Shown: in pieces, positions 8,569-16,021 of the stretch
Layout of the letters: each line of letters starts with the position of its first letter
How positions within the stretch are numbered: the first letter of the stretch is position 1
NCBI GenBank assembly: GCA_964509075.1
Contig: CAZDWC010000004.1
Coordinates: forward strand, 1-64,000
DNA from: UBA7239 sp964509075
GTDB lineage: Bacteria; Pseudomonadota; Gammaproteobacteria; Pseudomonadales; UBA7239
Direction: 5' to 3'
DNA: 64,000 bases
The notes under the pieces: generated by a model
What the model saw: the letters and a program-made list of their open reading frames with translations, nothing else
What the model was told of the DNA's origin: nothing
Database searches by the model: none
Program-made: the position numbers and the translations under genes

Positions 8569-10287
8569 ATGAGTACAACGCCTGTAAGCGGCCTCGCCCG
8601 GAGGCTGGTCAATGACGGCCTGCTCAGCATGGAGCAGGCGCAGAACGCCATGCTGGAGGCCCGCAAGGCCAAGCAGCCATTGACCAAATGGCTGGTCGAT
8701 AACAATGTGGTCAAGGCCCAGCCTATTGCGCTGTCTGCCATGGAAGAGTTCGGCGTGCCACTGTATGACATCAGCTGTCATAACCCGGTACAAATTCCCA
8801 AGGATATCGTCAAACGCGATCTGCTCGACAAACATCAGGTATTGCCGCTGTTCAAACGCGGCAACCGCCTGTTTCTGGGTATGGCGGATCCTGCTGACCT
8901 GCGCGCGCTGGATGACATCAAGTTCCAGACCGGTCTCAATACCGATGCAGTGCTGGTTCAACAGGATCAACTCAGCAAAGCGCTGGAGAAGTTTCTCAAC
9001 GACACCGAAGAAGATGCTGGCAAGGCTTTTGAAGGTCTGGACGACGACTTCGATCTGGATGTCGAATCCGTGGACGAAGATGGCCCGAGAGGCGATAGTG
9101 GCACGGAAGGCGTGGATGACGCGCCGATTGTGCGCTTCGTCAACAAGGTGCTGCTGGATGCCATAAAAGGTGGCGCCTCCGATATTCACTTCGAACCCTA
9201 CGAGAAATCCTATCGCGTGCGTTTCCGTACCGATGGCATCCTGTTTGAAGTCACGCGCCCGCCGTTGGCACTGGGGCCAAAACTCTCTGCCCGCTTGAAA
9301 GTTATGTCCAAGATGGATATTTCCGAACGCCGGGTACCGCAGGACGGCCGTATAAAAATGAAGCTGTCCAAGACCAAGGCCATCGACTTCCGTGTCAACA
9401 CCTTGCCCACACTATGGGGAGAAAAGGTAGTACTGCGTATCCTCGACCCGTCCAGCGCCCAGATGGGTATCGACGCGCTGGGTTACGAGGACTACCAGAA
9501 AGAGATGTACATGAAAGCCCTGCACCAGCCGCAGGGCATGATTCTGGTGACAGGCCCAACCGGTTCTGGCAAAACAGTATCGCTGTACACCGGTCTCAAT
9601 ATTCTCAATACCGCCGAGCGTAACATTTCCACGGCAGAAGACCCGGTGGAAATCAACCTCGAAGGTATCAATCAGGTCAACGTCAACACCCGTGTCGGTC
9701 TCGGATTCTCGGAAGCCCTGCGCGCATTTTTGCGGCAAGACCCGGACATTATCATGGTGGGCGAGATTCGCGACCTGGAAACTGCCAACATTGCCATCAA
9801 GGCCGCACAAACCGGTCACATGGTGTTGTCTACGCTGCACACCAACTCGGCGCCGGAAACGCTAACCCGTATGCTCAATATGGGCGTGCCTGCATTCAAC
9901 CTGGCAACGTCCGTCAACCTGATCATTGCCCAGCGTCTGGCACGTCGCCTGTGCCCTGCCTGCAAGAAGCCGGCAACCGATATTCCTGACAATGTCATGC
10001 AGGAAGAAGGTCTGCTGGATTGTGGTATACCGCGCAACGAAATCACCTTGTTCCAGCCGGTAGGCTGCGATGTCTGCAACAAGGGTTACAAAGGTCGCGT
10101 GGGCATTTACGAAGTGGTCAAGATCACGCCGCGCCTCTCCCGTATCATCATGGAAGAAGGCAACTCCATCCAGATTGCCGAAGCCGCCAAAGCCGAGGGC
10201 TTCTATGATCTCCGCACCTCCGGCCTGCGCAAGGCAGCCTGGGGTCTCACCAGCCTTGAAGAAGTGAACAGGGTCACCAAGGATTAA
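8569..10287 (+). CDS. pilB: Type IV pilus assembly ATPase
   Basis: Hexameric cytoplasmic ATPase that drives pilus extension. 572 residues, normal for PilB. The N-terminal MshEN/GSPII_E domain (~1-150) is followed by an acidic linker (~145-190). The GspE ATPase core has Walker A GPTGSGKT at 329-336, Asp-box and Walker B (DPDIIMVGEIRD) and the zinc-type tetracysteine CPACKK...CDVCNKGYKGR (~460-510). The ATG at 8569 is preferred because an ATG at 8550 is closed after six codons. It is followed by pilC with a 3-base gap. Confidence 0.97.
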   Translation: MSTTPVSGLARRLVNDGLLSMEQAQNAMLEARKAKQPLTKWLVDNNVVKAQPIALSAMEEFGVPLYDISCHNPVQIPKDIVKRDLLDKHQVLPLFKRGNRLFLGMADPADLRALDDIKFQTGLNTDAVLVQQDQLSKALEKFLNDTEEDAGKAFEGLDDDFDLDVESVDEDGPRGDSGTEGVDDAPIVRFVNKVLLDAIKGGASDIHFEPYEKSYRVRFRTDGILFEVTRPPLALGPKLSARLKVMSKMDISERRVPQDGRIKMKLSKTKAIDFRVNTLPTLWGEKVVLRILDPSSAQMGIDALGYEDYQKEMYMKALHQPQGMILVTGPTGSGKTVSLYTGLNILNTAERNISTAEDPVEINLEGINQVNVNTRVGLGFSEALRAFLRQDPDIIMVGEIRDLETANIAIKAAQTGHMVLSTLHTNSAPETLTRMLNMGVPAFNLATSVNLIIAQRLARRLCPACKKPATDIPDNVMQEEGLLDCGIPRNEITLFQPVGCDVCNKGYKGRVGIYEVVKITPRLSRIIMEEGNSIQIAEAAKAEGFYDLRTSGLRKAAWGLTSLEEVNRVTKD

Positions 10288-10290
10288 GCC

Positions 10291-11559
10291 ATGGCCACCA
10301 CGACAGCCACCAGAACCAACAAGAACGCCACCACGGTCAAGAAGCCCAAGGTGAAAGAACCCGACATGTTCCTGTGGGAAAGCAAGGACAAGAAGGGCAA
10401 CGTGGTCAAGGGCGAAATGAAAGCCAAGACCTTGGCGGACGTGAAGACCCAGTTGCGCAAACAGGGTCACATGAACCCGAAGATCAAGAAAAAGCCGAAA
10501 CCGCTGTTTGGTAGTGGCGGCAAAGCCGTTCAACCAGCCGATATCGCCGTGTTCACTCGCCAGATGGCCACCATGATGAAGGCGGGTGTACCTTTGGTAC
10601 AGTCTTTCGATTTGGTAGCTGACGGTCTAGAAAACCCAACCATGCGCAAGATGGTGCTGGATATTCGCGATGAAGTTTCCGGAGGCGGCAGTTTCGGCGG
10701 CGCACTGCGCAAGTACCCCAAATATTTTGATGAGTTGTTCTGCAGCCTTGTCGAATCCGGCGAACAGTCCGGCGCGCTGGAAACCATGCTCGAGCGCGTA
10801 GCTACCTACAAGGAAAAAACCGAAGCCCTGAAAAAGAAAATCAAGAAGGCCCTGACCTATCCAATTGCCGTAATTTCTGTTGCCATCATTGTGACCGGCA
10901 TACTATTGGTGAAAGTTGTGCCTGTATTTGCCACAACTTTTGAGTCTTTCGGCGCCAAATTGCCTGCGTTTACGCTTTTTGTATTGGGATTATCCACTGC
11001 TGCGCAGGCGCACTGGTGGAAGATCGCCGGTGCAGCAGGTCTGGCAGGTTTCAGCTTTTCCAAAGCCAAAGAACGCAGTGCCGCATTCCGGGATGCCGTT
11101 GATCGCATTACACTCAAAGTACCCATTGTCGGTATGATCGTTAATGAAGCTACTGTGGCCCGTATTGCCCGCACACTGGCCACAACATTTGCTGCCGGTG
11201 TGCCACTGGTGGAGGCACTGGATTCTGTAGCCGGCGCTGCCGGCAATGCCGTTTATCGCGACGCGGTTAAACGCGTGCGCGACGATGTTACTGGCGGCAC
11301 ACAGATCAACGTTGCCTTTCGCAGCACCGGTGTTTTCCCGACACTGTTGATCCAGATGGCCTCCATCGGCGAGGAGTCCGGCTCGCTCGACACCATGCTC
11401 GAAAAAGTGGCCACCCACTATGAAGCCGAAGTGGATAACAAGGTTGACAACCTGACTGCCTTGCTCGAACCGCTTATTATGTCCGTTTTGGGCATCTTGG
11501 TCGGCGGCCTGATGATTGCCATGTATATGCCTATCTTCCAGCTGGGTTCTGTGGTCTGA
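10291..11559 (+). CDS. pilC: Type IV pilus inner-membrane platform protein
   Basis: Polytopic platform protein that couples PilB/PilT ATPase motion to pilin insertion. 422 residues with two T2SSF repeats (each with FTRQMATMMKAGVPL-like and IARTLATTFAAGVPLVEAL segments) and three transmembrane helices (~190, ~245 and the C-terminal LIMSVLGILVGGLMIAMYMP). It has a Lys/Thr-rich N-terminal tail. Its stop touches the pilD GTG directly (TGA-GTG), which indicates a translationally coupled operon. Confidence 0.96.
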   Translation: MATTTATRTNKNATTVKKPKVKEPDMFLWESKDKKGNVVKGEMKAKTLADVKTQLRKQGHMNPKIKKKPKPLFGSGGKAVQPADIAVFTRQMATMMKAGVPLVQSFDLVADGLENPTMRKMVLDIRDEVSGGGSFGGALRKYPKYFDELFCSLVESGEQSGALETMLERVATYKEKTEALKKKIKKALTYPIAVISVAIIVTGILLVKVVPVFATTFESFGAKLPAFTLFVLGLSTAAQAHWWKIAGAAGLAGFSFSKAKERSAAFRDAVDRITLKVPIVGMIVNEATVARIARTLATTFAAGVPLVEALDSVAGAAGNAVYRDAVKRVRDDVTGGTQINVAFRSTGVFPTLLIQMASIGEESGSLDTMLEKVATHYEAEVDNKVDNLTALLEPLIMSVLGILVGGLMIAMYMPIFQLGSVV

Positions 11560-12435
11560 GTGGATACCGTAACCGCACTGGAGCAACTCCCGTTACTGCT
11601 GGCGGCCTGTGTATTTGTTCTAGGTGCTACTGTAGGCAGCTTTCTGAATGTGGTTGCCTACCGTCTGCCTCTTATGATGGAGTACAGCTGGCGCCAGCAG
11701 TGCCGTGAATTCTTTGATACCGTGCCGGCAGCGCCTGCAGAAGTATTCAACCTGGCATTCCCTCCGTCGCGCTGCCCGCAATGCGGGCATGCCATCCGCG
11801 CCTGGGAAAACATTCCTGTCATCAGCTACCTGTTCCTGCACGGGCGCTGCTCTTCCTGCAAGACGTCAATTTCACTGCGCTACCCGGTGGTTGAATTTTG
11901 CTGCGGCCTGCTCAGTGCGATTGTCGCCTGGCACCTTGGCTTTACCTGGCAATGTGCTGCAGCCCTGTGTCTGAGCTGGACACTGCTGGTACTCGCCGTC
12001 ATCGACTTCGATACACAGCTGCTGCCCGACGACATCACCCTGCCCCTGCTCTGGGCAGGGTTGGCGCTGGCCCTGGGCAATGTTTTTGTGCCATTGCGCG
12101 ATGCTGTGCTTGGTGCCATGGCCGGTTACCTGATGCTGTGGCTGGTCTACTGGTGCTTCAAACTGCTCACCGGTAAAGAGGGCATGGGCTACGGCGACTT
12201 CAAACTGCTGGCGGCATTGGGCGCGTGGATGGGATGGCAGGCACTGCCTGCCATCATTCTGTTGTCTTCCTGTGTCGGCGCAGTTGTCGGCATTTTCATG
12301 ATTGTGTTGCGCGGCCGCGACCGCCAGATTCCCATTCCTTTCGGCCCCTATCTCGCCGCCGCCGGCTGGATCGAATTGTTGTGGGGCGGCGAAATTGCCC
12401 GTTGGTATGTGAATTTCTCCGGCCTGCAACCATGA
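11560..12435 (+). CDS. pilD: Prepilin peptidase / N-methyltransferase
   Basis: Membrane aspartyl protease that cleaves PilA-type leaders and methylates the new N-terminal residue. 291 residues. The cytoplasmic methylase domain carries the CPxC...CxxC zinc site (CPQCG and CSSCK, ~70-105). The peptidase Asp pair is in VIDFDTQLLPD (~150) and GMGYGDFKLLAALGAW (~212). About seven hydrophobic segments are present. It starts at GTG 11560 right after the pilC stop, and its own stop overlaps the coaE ATG (ATGA). Confidence 0.96.
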   Translation: MDTVTALEQLPLLLAACVFVLGATVGSFLNVVAYRLPLMMEYSWRQQCREFFDTVPAAPAEVFNLAFPPSRCPQCGHAIRAWENIPVISYLFLHGRCSSCKTSISLRYPVVEFCCGLLSAIVAWHLGFTWQCAAALCLSWTLLVLAVIDFDTQLLPDDITLPLLWAGLALALGNVFVPLRDAVLGAMAGYLMLWLVYWCFKLLTGKEGMGYGDFKLLAALGAWMGWQALPAIILLSSCVGAVVGIFMIVLRGRDRQIPIPFGPYLAAAGWIELLWGGEIARWYVNFSGLQP

Positions 12436-13037
12436 CTTTTATTGTCGGGCTCACCGGGGGCATTGGCAGCGGCAAGACTGCAGTCTCCGATCATTTTGCC
12501 GAACTCGGAATCAAGGTGGTTGATGCCGATGTCTGCGCACGCACCGTGGTTGAAAAAGGCAAGCCCGCCTTGAAACAGATTGTCGAACATTTTGGCGCTG
12601 AAGTACTGGACCAAAATGGCAATCTTGATCGCGCCCATTTGCGGCAACACGTTTTTTCAGATGAGGCTGCGCGCAAATGGTTGGAAGCACTTCTGCACCC
12701 TTTGATCTTTGAGGAAATGTGGGCACAGCTGCAAAATGCGAACAGCCCTTATGCCATTCTGGTTTCACCCCTGCTAGTGGAATCTGGTCAAACGGCGATT
12801 TGCCAACGGGTATTGGTTGTCGATGTGCCAGAAGATATCCAGCTTGCACGAACGATGTCACGGGACGCAAATTCTGCAGAGCAGGTGAAAGCCATTATGG
12901 CGACGCAAGCGTCCAGAGAGCAACGACTGGCAAAAGCAGATGATGTCATTATCAATGACGCCGACCTTGCCGCCTTGCACGGCAAGGTGAAGCAGCTGCA
13001 CCAAAACTATCTGCAACTGGCCGCAGCAACTGGCTGA
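12432..13037 (+). CDS. coaE: Dephospho-CoA kinase
   Basis: Last step of coenzyme A synthesis: phosphorylates dephospho-CoA at the ribose 3' position using ATP. 201 residues, usual size. The P-loop GLTGGIGSGKT lies at ~6-16, followed by DADVCARTVVEKG and LHPLIFEEM. I take the ATG at 12432, whose ATGA overlaps the pilD stop. A longer frame running upstream is only read-through of pilD in another phase. The pilBCD-coaE order is that of Pseudomonas, but the usual yacG (DNA gyrase inhibitor) does not follow. Instead a convergent TfpZ-like gene ends 9 bases away. Confidence 0.96.
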   Translation: MTFIVGLTGGIGSGKTAVSDHFAELGIKVVDADVCARTVVEKGKPALKQIVEHFGAEVLDQNGNLDRAHLRQHVFSDEAARKWLEALLHPLIFEEMWAQLQNANSPYAILVSPLLVESGQTAICQRVLVVDVPEDIQLARTMSRDANSAEQVKAIMATQASREQRLAKADDVIINDADLAALHGKVKQLHQNYLQLAAATG

Positions 13038-13046
13038 AAGTATTCA

Positions 13047-13778
13047 TTACTTCTGCTCAAAGAATTCCAGCACCGCTCCCGTCTTGCTATTCACCGCCAG
13101 ATAGCCCGCATAAAGACTGGTATTCATCGGATAAAATTTTATCTCGGGACTGTTACTCTCTAACGCATGAAGCGCTGCGCTGTCCTTGGCATCCTTGATC
13201 GCACCGCTGGCAAGTCCTGTCTTACCTAGCTTGTCCAGATTTTGCGCAAGGGGCACATAATTTTCTGCGTTGTATTCCATGCCAGTACCCATCATCGCCC
13301 ATACCGCCGCAATTGCCGATTCAGCACCCTCTGGTTGGTTGACCGCCAACCAAACAGGCCAATGCGCAGTCTGCAATATTTCAATTCTATCTGGTCGCAT
13401 ACCTTGTGCTTCATAGCCATGCCAATTGGTTGTGGCAAATGTTCCACCAGCATATACCACGGCGATCGGCCGGGTTTTCCAAACGGTCCACATTCCGCCC
13501 GTGAGACAGGCAAGTTGCAAAAGCGCAATACAGACCAGATCAAATCTCAAGCTTTTCTTGCCCAGTTTATAAACGCAAAGCGTAAGCAAAGGACCGATAA
13601 AGAAGTCGACGCCTGCAATCAGTTTCATACCTTCCAGACCGCCGTCATAGCGAAACAGGAATCCGGGATACCAGAGAAAATAAATAACCGCCGCCAGAAC
13701 GAGAAACAGCAGCAAGCTGATAGCAATGTGAATACCGAAGGCCTGCCAACGATTAGAGGGTTTCAGAAACATATTCAA
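13047..13778 (-). CDS. TfpX/TfpZ-family type IV pilin accessory protein
   Basis: 243 residues. TM1 is near residue 16 (GIHIAISLLLFLVLAAVIYF), then FLWYPGFLF, LEGMKLIAGVDFFIGPLLTLCVY (TM2) and TM3 near 85-100. A periplasmic C-terminal domain ends GYLAVNSKTGAVLEF. This pattern is that of the TfpZ/FimB accessory proteins found beside some type IV pilin genes, which modulate pilin assembly or surface display. Here it is 5 kb from pilA, on the same strand, after the convergent pilBCD-coaE operon. It may serve the PilA of this window or minor pilins elsewhere. The start at 13778 (MNMFLKPSNRW) places the first TM correctly. Confidence 0.75.
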   Translation of the reverse strand: MNMFLKPSNRWQAFGIHIAISLLLFLVLAAVIYFLWYPGFLFRYDGGLEGMKLIAGVDFFIGPLLTLCVYKLGKKSLRFDLVCIALLQLACLTGGMWTVWKTRPIAVVYAGGTFATTNWHGYEAQGMRPDRIEILQTAHWPVWLAVNQPEGAESAIAAVWAMMGTGMEYNAENYVPLAQNLDKLGKTGLASGAIKDAKDSAALHALESNSPEIKFYPMNTSLYAGYLAVNSKTGAVLEFFEQK

Positions 13779-13797
13779 CTCCCGTAGATGTGTTTTT

Positions 13798-14730
13798 TTA
13801 CCACCAGACAGAAATACCCGCTATGCCTGCCGCGCCATTTTTTCTGGCCACAGACAGATCCTGTTGCCGCACGCCGCCCAAAGCAAAGACCGGCACGGAA
13901 TTCTGCCCGGCCAATTCTGCAAATACCTCCCAACCCAGCGGCACATGTTGTGGATGACTGGTCGTTGGCAACACCGGCGACAGCAGCACGTAATCGACAC
14001 CCATACGCTGAGCAAGTTCCAGTTCTTCGCGGTTATGGCAGGAAGCACCGAGCAATACATCTTCTGCGATAGGCCGCGTTTGCAGTAGGCGCAATTGGTG
14101 TGACGTCAGATGCAATCCATCACCGCTATTACCCCATTGCTCCGGGGGCATGTTCAATAGCAGTTTCACGGCAAGCTGGCCACATAGTATCTGCATTTTT
14201 TCTGCAAGACTGCAAAATTCCCGCTCTGAAAGGTGATGCGCGCGCATCTGCACCGCACTCACACCATACTGCAGAATCGCATTACTTGTGCGCGCAAGGC
14301 ATTCTTCTTCTGTCGCAAAACTACCGGTAATCAGCATGCGCTCACCAAGACTTAATGCCGTGAGAATGTGGCGATTGGCCGGTGGAAATGAAAAGGTGCT
14401 GAGCGCATTGCGTTTCACCCAGAGAATTTGCTGCCCCTCGCAACCCTGCGCATTTCCGGAGAAATCCGTCACCCGCCATACATCCAGCAACACATGCTTG
14501 TCCGGATACTGGAACGGAATTTTCAACAGAGGTTCTGCCGAAAGTACAGTGAGCGACAATTCTTCCAGAATTTCGCGCTGCAGTGCCTGCAACAAGGCTT
14601 CACCGGCTTCAACCTTGCCACCGGGAAATTCCCAATAACCGCCCATGTGCACATGATCCGGCCGCTTGGCGATCAGTATCTCGCCTGCCGCATTTTCGAT
14701 GACGGCAACGGCAACGTGCACGATTTTCAT
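13798..14730 (-). CDS. Nudix (MutT-like) hydrolase fused to thiamine-phosphate-synthase-like domain
   Basis: Residues ~1-130 are a MutT-type Nudix domain with the full box G-x5-E-x7-REILEEL (GGKVEAGEALLQALQREI). It is expected to sanitise 8-oxo-dGTP or a related oxidised nucleotide. Residues ~135-310 resemble ThiE (VSAVQMRAHHLSE, DGLHLTSHQL, LGASCHN, YVLLSPVLPTTSHP, VFALGGV) but keep only part of its phosphate and pyrophosphate site, so ThiE activity is doubtful. The same fusion next to argJ and secA is found in pseudomonads. I prefer the ATG at 14730; an upstream in-frame GTG at 14745 is less likely. A separate complete ThiE is encoded at 24296. It lies 21 bases downstream of argJ, so they are probably co-transcribed. 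Confidence 0.88.
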   Translation of the reverse strand: MKIVHVAVAVIENAAGEILIAKRPDHVHMGGYWEFPGGKVEAGEALLQALQREILEELSLTVLSAEPLLKIPFQYPDKHVLLDVWRVTDFSGNAQGCEGQQILWVKRNALSTFSFPPANRHILTALSLGERMLITGSFATEEECLARTSNAILQYGVSAVQMRAHHLSEREFCSLAEKMQILCGQLAVKLLLNMPPEQWGNSGDGLHLTSHQLRLLQTRPIAEDVLLGASCHNREELELAQRMGVDYVLLSPVLPTTSHPQHVPLGWEVFAELAGQNSVPVFALGGVRQQDLSVARKNGAAGIAGISVWW

Positions 14731-14751
14731 GGCCGGTTTATGCACAGCTAC

Positions 14752-15966
14752 TCAGCTGCGGTAATCCGCATTGATGGAAACGTATTCGTGCGAGAAGTCG
14801 CAGGTCCACACCGTTTCACTGCATGTGCCGCGATGCAACTCCACGCGAATCACGATTTCTTCCGGCGCCATCGCCTGTTGACCCTGCTCTTCGGTGTAAG
14901 CTGCTGCGCGACCACCCGCATCAACAATCTGCACGCCATTGAGATAGATATGAATTTTCTGTGTGTCGAGATTCGCTATGCCGCTGCGGCCAATCGCAGC
15001 CAGTATGCGGCCCCAGTTCGGATCTGACGCAAACAACGCAGTCTTGACCAGCGGCGATTCAGCAATCGCATACGCGGCGCGCAGACATTCATCGCTGCTG
15101 TTGCCGCCGTTGATTTCCACACTGATGAATTTGGTGGCACCTTCACCGTCGCGCACGATGGCTTGCGCCAACTGCACGAAAATATCCTGCACGGCATCAG
15201 CGAAAACCGTCCAGTCGCTACTTGCGGGCGACAACACACACGCAGACTGGCCGCTAGCCGCCAGCATGCAGGCGTCGTTGGTCGAGGTATCGCCGTCCAC
15301 CGTAATACGATTGAAGGATTTGTTGACGACCGCGTCTAGCAGGACCTGCAAATCGGTCTGCGCCACCTGTGCATCCGTGGCCACAAAAGCCAGCATGGTG
15401 GCCATGTTGGGTTTGATCATGCCCGCACCTTTGCTGATGCCGGTAATGGTCACACGTTTGCCGCCGATGCTGATTTGTTTCGACACAGCCTTCGGGCGCG
15501 TATCAGTGGTCATGATGCCCTGCGCTGCGCGCAACCAGTTGTTTGCAGCAAGATCTGCCAGTGCTGCTGGCATGCCCGCCGTCAAACGCTCCATCGGCAG
15601 CAACTCGCCGATCACGCCGGTAGAAAATGGCAACACCACCGCAGCATCAACACCCGCCAATGCTGCAAGTGCTGCGCAGCTTTGCTCGGCATCGCGCATG
15701 CCCTGTTCGCCGGTTCCGGCATTGGCACAACCGGTATTAATCAACCAGTAGCGGCATGCAGAGGCCTTCAGATTTTTTTTAGCCACATGCACAGGTGCTG
15801 CACAGAAAGCATTGGTGGTAAATGTTGCTGCAACCGTCGTTTTTTCAGCAAGTTCAAAAACCACCATATCCTTGCGGTTGACTTTGCGTATGCCCGCTTC
15901 GGCGATGCCGATGCGCACACCGGCTACCGGAAACAATTCACCAATCTCACCGCTGCCAACTGCCAT
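14752..15966 (-). CDS. argJ: Bifunctional ornithine acetyltransferase / N-acetylglutamate synthase
   Basis: Arginine synthesis enzyme that recycles acetyl groups from N-acetylornithine to glutamate. 404 residues, normal length. It self-cleaves at the conserved ATML site seen here in KGAGMIKPNMATML (~185-200), giving alpha and beta chains with Thr as nucleophile. Other family marks are NTGCANAGTG, STGVIGELLP and DPNWGRILAAIGRSG. It sits between secA and the Nudix fusion on the same strand, 55 bases after secA. Confidence 0.96.
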   Translation of the reverse strand: MAVGSGEIGELFPVAGVRIGIAEAGIRKVNRKDMVVFELAEKTTVAATFTTNAFCAAPVHVAKKNLKASACRYWLINTGCANAGTGEQGMRDAEQSCAALAALAGVDAAVVLPFSTGVIGELLPMERLTAGMPAALADLAANNWLRAAQGIMTTDTRPKAVSKQISIGGKRVTITGISKGAGMIKPNMATMLAFVATDAQVAQTDLQVLLDAVVNKSFNRITVDGDTSTNDACMLAASGQSACVLSPASSDWTVFADAVQDIFVQLAQAIVRDGEGATKFISVEINGGNSSDECLRAAYAIAESPLVKTALFASDPNWGRILAAIGRSGIANLDTQKIHIYLNGVQIVDAGGRAAAYTEEQGQQAMAPEEIVIRVELHRGTCSETVWTCDFSHEYVSINADYRS

Positions 15967-16021
15967 GCTTTACATCACCCCATGAATCAAACCAAAACTG
16001 CGCATCACACCCGATCATGCA

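Noticed and set aside
12225..12431. Longer N-terminus for CoaE
   Set aside because: It would lie in pilD in another phase; the P-loop begins right after the ATG at 12432.
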